A stretch of 64,000 nucleotides of DNA from Yersinia mollaretii ATCC 43969. Its GTDB lineage: Bacteria; Pseudomonadota; Gammaproteobacteria; Enterobacterales; Enterobacteriaceae. How positions within the stretch are numbered: the stretch's first letter is position 1; every line of letters starts with the position of its first letter. Below, piece after piece: positions 41,295 through 52,026 of this stretch. The notes under the pieces were generated by a model. It was not told the origin of the DNA. It saw nothing but the letters and a program-made list of their open reading frames with translations, and searched no databases. A program made the position numbers and the translations under genes. The stretch spans positions 1,116,001-1,180,000 of the forward strand of contig NZ_CP054043.1 of NCBI RefSeq assembly GCF_013282725.1, given 5' to 3'.

Positions 41295-42986
41295 TTAGAT
41301 TATTGGCTGAGAAGGCTTCGCAGGAGCCTGACACCAGTTATTTTGCTCATTAATCCCCCCATCGGGTGAGGTGTAACCTAAGCAGCCCAAAATGGAATCA
41401 AACAGTTCAACATGGCGGTGAGTTTTGCCCACACGCTGCTCTTTTTGCAGTTGCTCAAAAGCAGCAAGATGCTCAGGTTGTGACAAAAATTTGTCTGAAG
41501 CCCACACCATCAATGGCACGCGGAATTGTTCCGGCGGTGCCATTTCGCGCGGGGTGCCATGGAAGTGAGAGTTGTCGTCAATGGACTCACCATGGTCAGA
41601 GGCATAGAACACCAGCGCTTTCTTATCGCGCATTTGGTCAATCACATTGGCGATAAATGAATCGGTGTACAACACACTGTTATCAAAAGAATTTATCAAC
41701 TGTTGCTTGCTGCAAAAATCATCCACGCCCATACATTCTGGTTGATAGCGGGCATAGCTGCGGGGGTAGCGCTGGGAGTAAAGATAGTGCGAACCTTTGG
41801 TGTGCAGAATCACCAGATGTTTACCCTCGGGATAGCGCCCAAGTGACTCTTTCAACTCCTCGACCAGCAGCATGTCATCGACCGGCTTATCATCATTCCG
41901 TTTCTCCGAGGCGATCAACTCTCGGAACGAATAATTATCGGTATTCGCATTGTTGTAGAACCACATTTCGCTCTGCATGGCGAACAGTTCTGAGGTAAAC
42001 CCCAATGATTTCATCACGGCGAACACATTTTGCTCTTTCAGTGTGCGCTGCGGATTATCTTCCGCGCCACCTTCGCGCACAAACATACAGCGCAGCGAGA
42101 GTTTGGTGGAGGTATCGCAGGAAGTGCCACGGAAAGCGACCAGATTCTTCTCTTTACTTAAACGCGGGGTGGTATCACGTGAATACCCCAGCAGCCCCAT
42201 ATGATCCCAACGGGTGGTTTCGCCAATGATAAACACCACATAGGTCTCATCAATACCGGCGGGCGCGACATAAGTATGATGCTCAGCCGGGTTGTAGAGT
42301 GTCACCGCATCATATTTTTCATTGTATTGCGTATATGCGTATAAACCCAATGCCGCCAACCAGTTAGAGGGCAGATAGGAGTGGGCAACCACCCCACCAT
42401 AGCTCGGCAAATCCACGGTTCTCAACTGCTCATTGGTCGTTTGCACATTATCCAGATAACGAAGCGGCAACCAAACCAGCGCGACCGCCGCCATCATCAA
42501 TAAAATAGGTTTAATGCGCTGACCGGGGGTTTTAAATTGCTCAAGCAGGGTTAGTCGTAGGGAGTTTTTCCAGATAAGGATCAGCGGCAAAGCACTGACC
42601 AGCACCATCCAGATCACAAAATGTAGCCCGATAACTTCTTTCGACAGATCGGTATCCGTGGTTAATACTGAAATCACGATGCCATAACCAATCACTACAT
42701 TGAAAAAAGTCATGTAATAGCTGGCAGCAACAGAAATAAGCACTAATAAGCTCGCGACCACACGATAAAACCATCGGCCACCGAGTGATATCACCCGCAT
42801 AACAAAGAAGGTAAAGAGAATAATAGCCATCACTTCGATGATAGCGGTCAATACTTTTATGCCTTGGATACCTTGGCTGAAGGAGTCAAAACGACGATAA
42901 AAGACAGAAATATTCAGGAAAATTCCAATATAAACAGCCAACAACAAAGAAATACTTTGCTGTGATAAAGATTTCACTCTGTCCAT
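41295..42986 (-). CDS. eptB: Kdo2-lipid A phosphoethanolamine 7''-transferase EptB
   Basis: A 563-residue inner-membrane enzyme, equal in length to E. coli EptB, that adds phosphoethanolamine to the outer Kdo of LPS. Five N-terminal membrane spans are followed by a periplasmic alkaline-phosphatase-fold domain with FIIGETTRWDHMG, the nucleophilic Thr in SCDTSTKLSLRC, ILHTKGSHYLY and YASDHGES. The ATG at 42986 has a GGAG site; the alternative GTG at 43010 has none. In E. coli eptB is repressed by the small RNA MgrR; this cannot be checked here. Confidence 0.93.
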   Translation of the reverse strand: MDRVKSLSQQSISLLLAVYIGIFLNISVFYRRFDSFSQGIQGIKVLTAIIEVMAIILFTFFVMRVISLGGRWFYRVVASLLVLISVAASYYMTFFNVVIGYGIVISVLTTDTDLSKEVIGLHFVIWMVLVSALPLILIWKNSLRLTLLEQFKTPGQRIKPILLMMAAVALVWLPLRYLDNVQTTNEQLRTVDLPSYGGVVAHSYLPSNWLAALGLYAYTQYNEKYDAVTLYNPAEHHTYVAPAGIDETYVVFIIGETTRWDHMGLLGYSRDTTPRLSKEKNLVAFRGTSCDTSTKLSLRCMFVREGGAEDNPQRTLKEQNVFAVMKSLGFTSELFAMQSEMWFYNNANTDNYSFRELIASEKRNDDKPVDDMLLVEELKESLGRYPEGKHLVILHTKGSHYLYSQRYPRSYARYQPECMGVDDFCSKQQLINSFDNSVLYTDSFIANVIDQMRDKKALVFYASDHGESIDDNSHFHGTPREMAPPEQFRVPLMVWASDKFLSQPEHLAAFEQLQKEQRVGKTHRHVELFDSILGCLGYTSPDGGINEQNNWCQAPAKPSQPII

Positions 42987-43217
42987 AAAACGCCAGGTCT
43001 CCAAAGACACTATTTGCAGCTTGAATCAATCAGACAGTGAACCCCCTTTCAGGTTCAGTGTGATATCAATAAGCGGACTATTGATTTTTGAACTGAGAAT
43101 TATCTTAGCGGCTATTAATGAACCAGTCCGCGAGCTAACGCAAACTCTTAGTCGCCTATCTAGGCGTAACTGTGCATAAATAGTACAAAAAATGCGCTGG
43201 AGGGAGTTAAATGGCAC

Positions 43218-43242
43218 AGCCCACCGAGATTTCCCGTGGGCT
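43218..43242 (-). terminator. Possible terminator after ohr
   Basis: AGCCCAC at 43218-43224 pairs with GTGGGCT at 43236-43242, about 19 bp after the ohr stop on the minus strand. The downstream bases (GTGCCATTT) are only weakly T-rich. Confidence 0.5.
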
Positions 43243-43260
43243 TTGGAGGCAGGTATTGGC

Positions 43261-43686
43261 TTATTTGATATTCAACGTGACATCAATATTGCCACGAGTG
43301 GCATTGGAGTAAGGGCAGACAACATGCGCTTTTTTCACTAAATCTTCAGCAACACTGCGCTCAATCCCCGGCAAACTAATATCCAGTTGCACTTCAATGC
43401 CAAAGCCAGTAGGAATGGCACCAATACCGACAGTGCCCTCGATGCTGGCATCGTCAGGGATCTTGACCTTCTCTTTTGATGCCACGAATTTCAGTGCGCC
43501 GAGGAAGCAAGCAGAGTAACCCGCAGCAAACAATTGCTCAGGGTTAGTCACCGCGCCACCCGCGCCGCCCATCTCTTTTGGCACACCTAATTTCACATCC
43601 AAAACACCATCAGAGGATGTTGCTCGTCCGTCACGACCACCAGTGGCTTTAGCTTTGGCACGGTATACGACTTTTTCGATCGACAT
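43261..43686 (-). CDS. ohr: Organic hydroperoxide resistance protein (Ohr)
   Basis: A 141-residue Ohr/OsmC-family thiol peroxidase that reduces organic and fatty-acid hydroperoxides. The two redox cysteines are in [11 protein letters not shown] and [13 protein letters not shown], and the catalytic Arg and Glu are in the [11 protein letters not shown] and PEQLFAAGY regions. The length and the [11 protein letters not shown] ending favour the Ohr branch over OsmC. No ohrR regulator gene is adjacent, so the cognate repressor, if any, is elsewhere. Confidence 0.93.
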   Translation of the reverse strand: MSIEKVVYRAKAKATGGRDGRATSSDGVLDVKLGVPKEMGGAGGAVTNPEQLFAAGYSACFLGALKFVASKEKVKIPDDASIEGTVGIGAIPTGFGIEVQLDISLPGIERSVAEDLVKKAHVVCPYSNATRGNIDVTLNIK

Positions 43687-43754
43687 AGTGTTTTCCTTTC
43701 AGGGTCAATAAATATGAAGAATGAGTTCGGCTTGAAAGTATGGCACTCATTATG

Positions 43755-43779
43755 AAAAAGCCCCCAATTTTGGGGGCTT
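43755..43779 (-). terminator. Terminator of the hydrolase gene
   Basis: AAGCCCCCAA at 43758-43767 pairs with TTGGGGGCTT at 43770-43779. The A run before it gives a U-tract on the minus strand. It lies 11 bp after the stop of the hydrolase gene at 43791. Confidence 0.85.
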
Positions 43780-43790
43780 CAACAGCAATC

Positions 43791-45254
43791 TTACTGAGCG
43801 GGTGTCTCTATTTTGTCGTCTATCCGCTGCAACATATACGGATAGAAGGGGTTGGATGAAATACGCATCAATGAATCCAATCCGACCACCAGCACAGCAC
43901 GTTCACCACGCGCGGCAAATGTCCCCAAGCTGATACCATATTGGTCACGCGGATCAGGGTAGCGACCATACAGCGAGTCACTCATTGGGAATGGCAATGC
44001 GACGTGAGACAACGAGAAGATATCCGGCGGATATTCCAAGCCCGTTGGCACTGAAGTCTCGTTGGTTTGGCCTGCCAGTGTAGTTATCGCCACTGTTTCA
44101 TTACTTTGCGGAGAAACGTTGGTAATCACCGTCGCACTGTAATTACGCGGCGGTGGCGGCAATAAACGAGCCAGTGCGGTATAAGAAGATGTTCTCAGTA
44201 ACGGGCCGAAGCTGGCTGCGCGGTTCAAATCAAACAGCACCACTTCGCTGCCATTTTTCGGCAAGTGATTGTAGAGTGCCGTAACAACTGCACGGGTACT
44301 GACCGTGGAGTCCATTAATGACTGGAAAGTCAGAATAGGCGGTAGCTCATCCATCTTATTGTTTCTGGCATCACGTGCAATTTGCTGCTGCAACACAGAA
44401 GTGAGCAAATAGGACTGACGCGCAGCATTGACCGGGAACGAGTTGTATTTGAAAGGATTAAACTCAGGCACGATCCCTAACCAGGCTGCTTTAGCAAAAG
44501 CTGGGAAGATAGCAGGCCAACCGGCAACACCCGCAAAACGCGCAAAGCTAGTCACACCAATCATTGGGGAGATCAATATCACCCGCGCAGGTTTCGCCAG
44601 TGCCGGATCATCCATCGAGTCCAGCGTGTATTTCATTGCCAGCGCACCGCCATTGGAGAAGCCAACAACATGCAATGGCAAATCTGGGCCGCTAAGCGCT
44701 TTCGCTTCACGGACTGCCAGACGCGTTGCGGCTAACCAGTCCTGCCATTCAACATCGGTCAGAGCAGCAGGGACAGATCCGTGGGCGGGCAAACGGATAC
44801 CAATAGCAACATAGCCACGCTGACGATAATTTTCAGCGATATGGCGCAAGCTGTAAGGGGTATCGGTCAAACCATGCAGTAATACGACAGCCCCTTTAGG
44901 TTTCCCATCAGGTTGCAGAATATAAGAACGATTCCAGTCGTTTTTAAAATGTGGCGGGTAGATCGAACTGCCAGAATAATAGCGATTAAGTGGAACCTCA
45001 GTTCTTGGTTCCAATTTTTCGGTCACATTTATCCTAACTTCATCGAAAATATTATTTTCCGCTTTTATGTAATCCGCCCAACTGGCTTTATCAATCTCAG
45101 CCGCGCGCATTTCATGGGGAACAAAAGTGTGCCAAAGCTCTAGCTTCGGACCCCGTTGTGTATCGTAAATTCGTATTGCCAGTATGGTAACGGACATTAC
45201 CACCAAGACCAGCACGATCCGTTTAATCCACCGCTTAATGGCTATGCTAAGCAT
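43791..45254 (-). CDS. Membrane-anchored alpha/beta hydrolase
   Basis: A 487-residue protein with one N-terminal membrane segment (about residues 12-28, IVLVLVVMSVTILAIRI) and a large alpha/beta hydrolase domain outside or facing the periplasm. The oxyanion-hole motif is VVLLHGLTDTPYS, the nucleophile elbow is VVGFSNGGALA (Ser), and a late SLSHVALPF carries a likely catalytic His. I do not recognise a named family and cannot predict the substrate (esterase or lipase-like). It appears to be a single-gene unit with its own terminator. Confidence 0.8.
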   Translation of the reverse strand: MLSIAIKRWIKRIVLVLVVMSVTILAIRIYDTQRGPKLELWHTFVPHEMRAAEIDKASWADYIKAENNIFDEVRINVTEKLEPRTEVPLNRYYSGSSIYPPHFKNDWNRSYILQPDGKPKGAVVLLHGLTDTPYSLRHIAENYRQRGYVAIGIRLPAHGSVPAALTDVEWQDWLAATRLAVREAKALSGPDLPLHVVGFSNGGALAMKYTLDSMDDPALAKPARVILISPMIGVTSFARFAGVAGWPAIFPAFAKAAWLGIVPEFNPFKYNSFPVNAARQSYLLTSVLQQQIARDARNNKMDELPPILTFQSLMDSTVSTRAVVTALYNHLPKNGSEVVLFDLNRAASFGPLLRTSSYTALARLLPPPPRNYSATVITNVSPQSNETVAITTLAGQTNETSVPTGLEYPPDIFSLSHVALPFPMSDSLYGRYPDPRDQYGISLGTFAARGERAVLVVGLDSLMRISSNPFYPYMLQRIDDKIETPAQ

Positions 45255-45629
45255 GGGCCGCTACTCCGTAGGTCTATCATTTTTCACAATTGAGGTCAGT
45301 TTATCACCATCTGGCCACGCCGCTACTTTAAACGCAAAATATTCTCTTGGTATAGAGTGCGATATAAATAAATCAGCTTGCCGTTATTGCTGTCAAATGA
45401 ATCTCGATAAACAGCTTAATTATCCGATATCTCTTGAATTCCACGGTGGCATTAAATATGCCCGTGGAATTAAAAATATCTGGTTTAATCTTATGCTGGT
45501 GCAATATCGAGTTAATCCTGCTGCCCCATCAATTAATGATCTAGGTTGCCATTAGGTTTTTTGATATTAGGCCCACGGTGGGGGTTAATATGTGCAAGGC
45601 TCGCGGCTCATTTTTAACAGTATAAATTT
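45255..45629. other. Intergenic region without a credible gene
   Basis: About 375 bp between the hydrolase start and the permease terminator. A plus-strand open frame (45184-45555) overlaps the hydrolase 5' end and has no recognisable family or ribosome binding site, so it is treated as chance. The promoter of the hydrolase is expected here. Confidence 0.4.
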
Positions 45630-45655
45630 GGCCGCTGAATGACTTGCCAGCGGCC
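45630..45655 (-). terminator. Possible terminator of the hut operon
   Basis: GGCCGCTG at 45630-45637 pairs with CAGCGGCC at 45648-45655, about 21 bp after the permease stop on the minus strand. It is followed by AAATTTATA rather than a clear T run. Confidence 0.5.
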
Positions 45656-45676
45656 CAGCATTACCCACTGCGATGC

Positions 45677-47068
45677 CTAGCGGCTTTCTACCTGCGCTTG
45701 GGGGGAAGGCGCTGGCGACTTACGCAACCAAACCCACCAAGCAAGAGTCATCAAAGCAACCCACGCTAAACCAACATACATGGCAATGCGGGTATCAGGG
45801 AAATACCCCAGAACCGCAATAATGAAAGCCATAAAAATAATGGTCAGAATAGGTGCCAGCGGCCAAAACGGCACAGGGAAGGCCAGCTTGGCGACATTTT
45901 CCTTGCTCATCGAACGGCGCATCGCCACTTGTGATATCAAAATCATCAACCACACCCAAACCGTGGCGAAGGTCGCAATAGAGGCAATAATCAGGAACAC
46001 ATTTTTTGGAATCAGATAGTTCAACACCACGCCACAAAGCAGCGCAATGGCCATCACCAAAATGGTCATCCAAGGCACACCATTGCGAGTCAGGCGGCTA
46101 AAGCACTTAGGTGCCAACCCCTCTTGCGCCATGCCATACATCATGCGGCCAGCACCATAAATATCACTGTTAATCGCCGAAATAGCGGCGGTGATCACCA
46201 CCAGATTGAGGATATTCGCGGCAGAGCTGATGCCTAGGCTACTGAAAATCTCGACAAAAGGACTGCCATTTTGCCCAATGCTGTTCCACGGATAGATCGC
46301 CATCAGAACAAACAGTGTCAATACATAGAACAGCAGAATGCGCACCGGCACGGTATTAATGGCGCGGGGTAATACTTTTTCCGGGTTTTTCGCCTCACTG
46401 GCCGTCACTCCAATAATTTCGATACCACCAAAAGCAAACATCACTACGGCAAATGAGGCAATCACCCCCGTGATACCATTCGGCATAAACCCTTGGTGAG
46501 ACCATAAGTTACTGACGCCAGTGCTCTCATGTCCCGCGCCAAGACCAAACATCATAATACCCAAACCCGCAGCAATCATGGCAATAATCGCCGTCACTTT
46601 GAGCAGGGATAACCAAAACTCCATCTCACCAAAAACTTTGACTGAGCAGAGATTTAGCGCACCAATAAAGAAAATAATACTCAGCACCCAAACCCACTGC
46701 GGGGCATCGGGGAACCACAGCCCCATATAGATACCGAATGCGGTGACATCAGCCAGCGCCACAATAATCATCTCAAAGGTGTAGGTCCATCCGGTCAGAA
46801 AACCCGCCAGTGGCCCCAGATAACGGCTGGCATAGTGCCCAAACGAACCGGCAACCGGATCATGCACCGCCATTTCACCCAGTGCGCGCATCACCATAAA
46901 CACGGCAGCACCGCCAATAAGGTAAGCAAGCAAAACTGCTGGCCCCGCCAACCGAATAGCCTCGGCGGAACCATAAAATAAGCCCGTACCAATGGCGGAA
47001 CCTAACGCCATAAACCGGATATGTCGCGCACTGAGGCCGCGTTTCAGCGTGGATGAATCATTCTTCAT
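45677..47068 (-). CDS. hutT: Amino-acid permease, probably histidine (HutT/ProY-like)
   Basis: A 463-residue, 12-span amino acid-polyamine-organocation transporter. The start [28 protein letters not shown] is the family's first helix. It is closest in memory to E. coli ProY and HutT permeases, and the position behind hutU-hutH makes histidine the likely substrate; substrate choice is inferred from context. The ATG at 47068 fits the family; the open frame begins at a TTG five codons earlier. A perfect 10-bp hairpin separates it from hutH. Confidence 0.8.
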   Translation of the reverse strand: MKNDSSTLKRGLSARHIRFMALGSAIGTGLFYGSAEAIRLAGPAVLLAYLIGGAAVFMVMRALGEMAVHDPVAGSFGHYASRYLGPLAGFLTGWTYTFEMIIVALADVTAFGIYMGLWFPDAPQWVWVLSIIFFIGALNLCSVKVFGEMEFWLSLLKVTAIIAMIAAGLGIMMFGLGAGHESTGVSNLWSHQGFMPNGITGVIASFAVVMFAFGGIEIIGVTASEAKNPEKVLPRAINTVPVRILLFYVLTLFVLMAIYPWNSIGQNGSPFVEIFSSLGISSAANILNLVVITAAISAINSDIYGAGRMMYGMAQEGLAPKCFSRLTRNGVPWMTILVMAIALLCGVVLNYLIPKNVFLIIASIATFATVWVWLMILISQVAMRRSMSKENVAKLAFPVPFWPLAPILTIIFMAFIIAVLGYFPDTRIAMYVGLAWVALMTLAWWVWLRKSPAPSPQAQVESR

Positions 47069-47116
47069 GGTACATTCTCGCAAGATTTATGCCCTTTCAG
47101 GCAGGGGTTCAGAGAG

Positions 47117-47141
47117 GGTGATCCCGCTAACCGGGATCACC
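47117..47141 (-). terminator. Intercistronic hairpin between hutH and the permease
   Basis: GGTGATCCCG at 47117-47126 pairs perfectly with 47132-47141 around CTAAC. There is no T-tract, so it is more likely to stabilise or attenuate than to terminate fully. Confidence 0.55.
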
Positions 47142-47172
47142 TATAGACAAATTTATGACTGCTTTTTATTGA

Positions 47173-48729
47173 TTAGAGGCTGGGTAGAAGATGCGGTGGC
47201 ATCAGCTCATTCATATGACGCTGTGCAATGAGCTGGCTCGCGGCTTCAATATCGGGGGCAAAGAAACGATCTTTTTCGTAGTAGGCCACATGCTGGCGCA
47301 ATAGCTGACGTGCAGGTTCAAGCGCCTCTGACGTCTTCAAACCTTTACGCAAATCTAGCCCCTGACACGAAGCCAGCCACTCGACGGCCAAAATACCGCG
47401 TACGTTTTCGGCCATTTCCCACAAGCGCTTACCTGCACGTGGAGCCATAGAGACATGATCTTCCTGATTCGCCGAGGTGGGAATACTGTCGACACTCGAA
47501 GGGAATGCCAGACCTTTATTCTCACTGGTGAGGGCCGCAGCCGTCACTTGCGCAATCATAAAGCCAGAGTTAACACCGCCGTTCTCCACCAAAAATGGCG
47601 GTAACTGCGACATATGTTTATCCATGAGTAACGAAATACGGCGCTCTGATAATGAACCGATTTCCGCCAGTGCCAGCGCCAAATTATCTGCCGCCATGGC
47701 GACCGGTTCAGCATGGAAGTTGCCGCCGGATAGCACATCGCCTTGATCAGCAAATACCAGTGGGTTGTCCGATACCGCATTAGATTCGATAGCTAACACT
47801 TCTGCGGCCTGACGCATCTGCGTCAGACAAGCGCCCATCACCTGCGGCTGACAACGCAGAGAGTACGGGTCTTGTACTTTGTCACAATTGCGGTGTGACT
47901 CTGACACTTCGCTACGATCACCTAACAAATGGCGGTAAGTGCTGGCAGCATCAATTTGCCCTCGCTGGCCGCGTACCGCATGGATACGCGCATCAAATGG
48001 GTTGCGAGAGCCTAATGCCGCTTCAACCGTTAAGCTGCCAAAAACAGAAGCCGCAGCATAGAGATCTTCCGCTTCGAATAAACCGCGTAGGGCATAAGCG
48101 GTAGAAACCTGAGTACCATTAAGGAGTGCCAGCCCCTCTTTGGCGGCCAGTGTCAGTGGTTGCAAACCCGCTTTGGTCAACGCGGTGCGCGCATCCAGCC
48201 ACTCCCCTTGATAACGAGCCTTGCCTTCACCCAATAACAGCAAACTCATGTGAGCCAAAGGTGCCAGATCGCCAGAGGCACCGACAGAGCCTTTTAGCGG
48301 AATATGAGGGTAGACTTCTGCATTAACTAACGTGATCAGTGCCTGAATAACCTCCAGTCGAATACCCGAAAAACCACGGGCTAGACTGTTGATTTTCAGC
48401 ACCATAATCAGGCGTACAATAGCGTCGTCATTGGGTTCGCCGACTCCCGCTGCATGGGAAAGGACAATCGAACGCTGTAGATTTTCCAGATCTTCCGTGG
48501 CAATACGGGTGGATGCCAACAGGCCGAACCCGGTATTGATACCATAAGCCGTGCGCTTCTCTGCCAATATCGCTTGCACACAATCCACACTTTGTTGAAT
48601 GGAGGCATTAGCACTATCATCCAGCGTGATATGTACCGGATGCAGATAGATATGCCGCAAATCAGCCAACGTCATCTGGCCTGGGCGCAGTGTCATTGTT
48701 TCCATGGTTGTTTTGATGTTTGTTTTCAT
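47173..48729 (-). CDS. hutH: Histidine ammonia-lyase
   Basis: A 518-residue enzyme that deaminates histidine to urocanate. The prosthetic MIO group forms from the Ala-Ser-Gly in [15 protein letters not shown]. The catalytic Tyr is in [10 protein letters not shown]. The ATG at 48729 overlaps the hutU stop as ATGA and has AGGGGAAA upstream. The longer open frame starting at 48789 would run far into hutU. It is the middle gene of hutU-hutH-permease. Confidence 0.96.
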   Translation of the reverse strand: MKTNIKTTMETMTLRPGQMTLADLRHIYLHPVHITLDDSANASIQQSVDCVQAILAEKRTAYGINTGFGLLASTRIATEDLENLQRSIVLSHAAGVGEPNDDAIVRLIMVLKINSLARGFSGIRLEVIQALITLVNAEVYPHIPLKGSVGASGDLAPLAHMSLLLLGEGKARYQGEWLDARTALTKAGLQPLTLAAKEGLALLNGTQVSTAYALRGLFEAEDLYAAASVFGSLTVEAALGSRNPFDARIHAVRGQRGQIDAASTYRHLLGDRSEVSESHRNCDKVQDPYSLRCQPQVMGACLTQMRQAAEVLAIESNAVSDNPLVFADQGDVLSGGNFHAEPVAMAADNLALALAEIGSLSERRISLLMDKHMSQLPPFLVENGGVNSGFMIAQVTAAALTSENKGLAFPSSVDSIPTSANQEDHVSMAPRAGKRLWEMAENVRGILAVEWLASCQGLDLRKGLKTSEALEPARQLLRQHVAYYEKDRFFAPDIEAASQLIAQRHMNELMPPHLLPSL

Positions 48730-50417
48730 GACGGTTTCCCCTGAGTCGCGGCAACCATTGGCAGATTCAACCCCTGCTCTTGTGCACATTGAATGGCGAT
48801 GTCATAACCCGCATCGGCATGACGCATCACGCCCGTCGCGGGATCATTATGTAATACTCGGGCGATACGTTCGGCGGCTTCGTCACTGCCATCACAAACC
48901 ACCACCATGCCAGAATGCTGAGAGAAACCCATTCCCACACCACCACCATGATGCAACGACACCCAAGTCGCGCCGCTGGCGGTGTTCAGCAATGCATTGA
49001 GCAACGGCCAGTCAGAGACTGCATCAGAGCCATCTTGCATGGCTTCAGTTTCGCGGTTGGGGCTGGAGACTGATCCGGAGTCGAGATGGTCGCGGCCAAT
49101 CACAATCGGAGCTGACAGTTCACCACTGCGCACCATTTCGTTAAAAGCTAAGCCTAATTTGGCGCGCTGACCCAGACCGACCCAGCAAATACGCGCCGGT
49201 AGCCCTTGGAAATTAATGCGCTCGCGAGCCATATCCAGCCAGTGGTGCAGGTGCTCATCATCAGGGATGAGTTCTTTAACCTTAGCATCGGTCTTATAAA
49301 TATCTTCGGCGTTACCAGAGAGTGCAACCCAGCGGAACGGACCGATACCACGGCAGAATAGTGGCCGAATATAAGCAGGAACAAAGCCAGGGAAATCAAA
49401 AGCATGGGTAACACCCATATCTTGTGCCATCTGGCGAATATTATTGCCGTAATCAAAGGTTGGGATACCCATATTGTGGAAGGCCAGCATCGCTTCGACA
49501 TGTTCTGCCATCGAAGCCTTAGCCGCATTCACTACCAGCACTGGCTCACTTTGGGCGCGTTGACGATACTCTTCCCAGCTCCAGCCTCTCGGCAGATAAC
49601 CGTTTAACGGATCATGCGCACTGGTTTGGTCGGTCACCATATCCGGGCGAACACCACGGCGGACCAATTCAGGTAAAATTTCAGCCGCATTACCACACAA
49701 GGCGATTGAAACAGCCTCACCCGCAGCGGTGTATTTTTTGATTCGCGCTAACGCATCATCCAAATCTGTGGCTTGCTCATCCACATAACGAGTTTTTAGC
49801 CGAAAATCGATGCGGCTCTGTTGGCACTCAATATTCAGTGAACAGGCACCGGCTAAGGTTGCCGCCAGCGGTTGCGCACCGCCCATGCCACCTAGCCCCG
49901 CCGTTAATACCCAACGCCCTTTCAGGCTACCGCCAAAATGCTGCCGCCCCGCCTCGACGAAAGTTTCATAGGTGCCCTGCACAATGCCTTGGCTGCCAAT
50001 ATAGATCCAACTGCCCGCAGTCATCTGGCCGTACATGGCCAATCCTTTAGCGTCCAGTTCGTTAAAATGTTCCCAGTTAGCCCAATGAGGGACCAGATTT
50101 GAATTGGCAATCAGCACCCTCGGCGCATTGCTGTGGGTTTTGAATACACCCACCGGCTTACCAGACTGAATCAGTAAAGTCTCATCATCATTTAGATTCG
50201 TCAGGCTTTCTACAATTTGGTCGTAGCACTCCCAATTACGGGCTGCACGACCAATACCGCCGTAAACCACTAACTCTTTTGGATTCTCAGCCACTTCAGG
50301 ATCAAGATTGTTCATTAACATGCGCAGTGGGGCTTCGGTCAGCCAACTTTTGGCGGTTAGTTTTGTACCACGTGCGGCTCGAATCTCATTATCACGGAAT
50401 CTGTTTTGGGCAGTCAC
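48726..50417 (-). CDS. hutU: Urocanate hydratase
   Basis: A 563-residue NAD-dependent enzyme that converts urocanate to 4-imidazolone-5-propionate. NAD-binding and family motifs are [47 protein letters not shown] and [17 protein letters not shown]. The GTG at 50417 is preferred, with AAGGAA six bases upstream; the frame is open to a TTG at 50432 that would contain this site. The later steps (hutI, hutG) and the repressor hutC are not in this window. Confidence 0.96.
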   Translation of the reverse strand: MTAQNRFRDNEIRAARGTKLTAKSWLTEAPLRMLMNNLDPEVAENPKELVVYGGIGRAARNWECYDQIVESLTNLNDDETLLIQSGKPVGVFKTHSNAPRVLIANSNLVPHWANWEHFNELDAKGLAMYGQMTAGSWIYIGSQGIVQGTYETFVEAGRQHFGGSLKGRWVLTAGLGGMGGAQPLAATLAGACSLNIECQQSRIDFRLKTRYVDEQATDLDDALARIKKYTAAGEAVSIALCGNAAEILPELVRRGVRPDMVTDQTSAHDPLNGYLPRGWSWEEYRQRAQSEPVLVVNAAKASMAEHVEAMLAFHNMGIPTFDYGNNIRQMAQDMGVTHAFDFPGFVPAYIRPLFCRGIGPFRWVALSGNAEDIYKTDAKVKELIPDDEHLHHWLDMARERINFQGLPARICWVGLGQRAKLGLAFNEMVRSGELSAPIVIGRDHLDSGSVSSPNRETEAMQDGSDAVSDWPLLNALLNTASGATWVSLHHGGGVGMGFSQHSGMVVVCDGSDEAAERIARVLHNDPATGVMRHADAGYDIAIQCAQEQGLNLPMVAATQGKPS

Positions 50418-50486
50418 GGCAATTTCCTTCAACCAGTTTTTCAGGTATCGACGACATTACTTCTCTTGAGCATTTATTAACATATA

Positions 50487-50500
50487 CTCGTATAGACAAG
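50487..50500. promoter_or_regulatory. Candidate HutC operator upstream of hutU
   Basis: CTCGTATAGACAAG is a near-palindrome that differs at two positions from the CTTGTATATACAAG pattern bound by HutC-type GntR repressors. It lies 70 bp upstream of the hutU start, where a repressor site is expected. Confidence 0.45.
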
Positions 50501-50885
50501 TACAATCAAGTTCAGGAAAAACTGCAATACGCCATCAAATCCACAAAAAAAAATCACAACAATAATCTTTAAAATTAATCATTTACCTTTAACCTCATTC
50601 TGTATTAACGCTGAGCAAAAGGATTTTTGACATGTTTTTCTCTATGAAATCAGCATAAAATTGGTGTGTTTTTGCGCACGGAGTCACATATAGTTCACAC
50701 AAATTTTACATTGCGACACACTAAATGCGTGATACATCGCAGCGGATTTGAGTACCAGAATAAGCGAAAAGTGGAGCTTCAAGGGGCAGGGCTAATTTAT
50801 TGATGGTAGATGTTATTCATACATCTAAAGCGGGTAATGGATAAAGAATTTATCTAAATGAAACAATTGTGGTGCCCAAAATAAT
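50501..50885. other. AT-rich upstream region of hutU
   Basis: About 385 bp with no credible gene. It contains two TGTGA half-sites as a direct repeat on the minus strand near 50687-50702 (TGTGAACTATATGTGA), which does not form a standard CRP palindrome. The hutU promoter is expected in its left part. Confidence 0.35.
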
Positions 50886-50916
50886 AAAAGCCCCAACTGT
50901 GTTAGTCAGGGCTTTT
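50886..50916 (-). terminator. Orphan minus-strand terminator
   Basis: On the minus strand GCCCTGACT pairs with AGTTGGGGC (nine pairs, two of them G-U wobbles) around AACAC, flanked by AAAA/TTTT and followed by TTTTATTATTTT. The wobbles pair only in minus-strand RNA, which fixes the orientation. No minus-strand gene lies upstream within 1.1 kb (rpfF and its own terminator lie beyond the plus-strand rpfR gene). Confidence 0.8.
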
Positions 50917-51123
50917 AAGGTACTACAATTTTAAAATTAAACATTAATCAACTTAATAACGTGATACTTATCTTCGTACTGTTTATAACGATGTACATGT
51001 TTCTACAGGAATATTTTCGTTTATTACTAACTCCCCTCCAATATATTAACTGAATGGTAACAATTCCCGTTTATTTCATTTTAGCTATGTTCATGATTAA
51101 ACAAGCTAAATTAGTACATCCCC

Positions 51124-51240
51124 TCGCGATATATACTCTTTGTTACGTGGCTTTACTTTCGTCGCGATATCCTCGATCTCATACCTATGTACACGAATCG
51201 CGAACATTACTATTAACAACAAAGCCTTAACTCATCGCGT
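51124..51240. repeat. Four regularly spaced TCGCG motifs
   Basis: TCGCGA occurs at 51124, 51162 and 51198, and TCGCGT at 51235: spacings of 38, 36 and 37 bp, about three and a half helical turns. Two of them are preceded by similar blocks (GTGGCTTTACTTTCG and AAAGCCTTAACTCA). This could be a degenerate tandem repeat or a set of protein-binding sites. Confidence 0.4.
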
Positions 51241-51969
51241 TGTGGTCCACAAAATGCGATTGTACAGATTTACTGCGTGGCCTTAAAACATCATCACAAC
51301 AGTTCATTATAAAAAAACCACTGTGAATCTCACATACAAAAATATTTCGTGACCTTTATCGCATTATTGACATCATGCTACATGGACACCGGCTAAATAA
51401 AAGGTTTGCTACTAATTGCACCGGTGTTGAATTCCAATCTACTTGTTCTATATGAGATGTCAATACTGTTTTTAAGCACATGGTTTTATTATCAGTACTA
51501 CTAAAAACCATCGTTTCTTATTAGCTTGAATTATGTACTAAGTCATTATCTTAGCGTGATGACCTTCAATATCTCAGCCAGCAATGATTCCCACGTTGAA
51601 CGTTTTTATCCTGACATAAAGGTAATGCGATTAACCCTAAGTGCTCCTACCACTTTTAAAATGAAATATGCCGATTACATACCACTTTCATATTTTAGAG
51701 ATACTGACCCGCTAAAGTCTCACTTCTACCGACTCATTCACTTAAACAGGCCGCAGCCTTCTCTGTTTTATCAATTTTAGGAATTTGCTTAAACGAACAT
51801 AACAATATAAAAATTAGAGTGTTTTTTAATTTCTTTCATGCTTAACTTTGGTTCTATGCCCCAATCTGATAGTAGAAAGAACATTTAATATGATTATCGC
51901 TACTATCTAATATCAGCTATCAAGAAATTACACATATACTTTATCAGTTGGATGGTCACGATAGCGTCC

Positions 51970-51978
51970 TGCTATAGA
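51970..51978 (+). promoter_or_regulatory. Candidate extended -10 promoter of rpfR
   Basis: TGCTATAGA at 51970-51978 fits an extended -10 element (TGn plus TATAGA) 48 bp before the rpfR ATG. A TTGGAT lies 19 bp upstream as a weak -35. Confidence 0.4.
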
Positions 51979-52026
51979 GGCTAGGGTAACTAAAAAACAA
52001 ACAGATACTTTTTTGGGGGATCGCGC

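Larger units (their letters stand above)
50921..52026. other. AT-rich 1.1-kb gap before rpfR
   Basis: No recognisable gene on either strand. A weak plus-strand frame at 51559-51780 (73 codons from an internal ATG) lacks a ribosome binding site and any family resemblance. An inverted repeat ACACCGG...CCGGTGT spans roughly 51389-51428. A palindrome-like TGTGAATCTCACA occurs near 51322. Regularly spaced TCGCG motifs are annotated separately. The region probably mixes the rpfR promoter, an unknown minus-strand RNA and degraded sequence. Confidence 0.4.

Noticed and set aside
43026..43217. 63-codon frame between eptB and ohr
   Set aside because: No family, no ribosome binding site; overlaps the eptB upstream region.
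45184..45555. 123-codon plus-strand frame at the hydrolase 5' end
   Set aside because: It is antisense to the hydrolase start, without ribosome binding site or recognisable domain.
50687..50702. CRP site upstream of hutU
   Set aside because: The two TGTGA half-sites are a direct, not inverted, repeat.
51322..51334. TGTGAATCTCACA as a CRP site
   Set aside because: The spacer is three bases instead of six.
51559..51780. 73-codon open frame upstream of rpfR
   Set aside because: No ribosome binding site and no recognisable family; kept only as a remark in the gap description.
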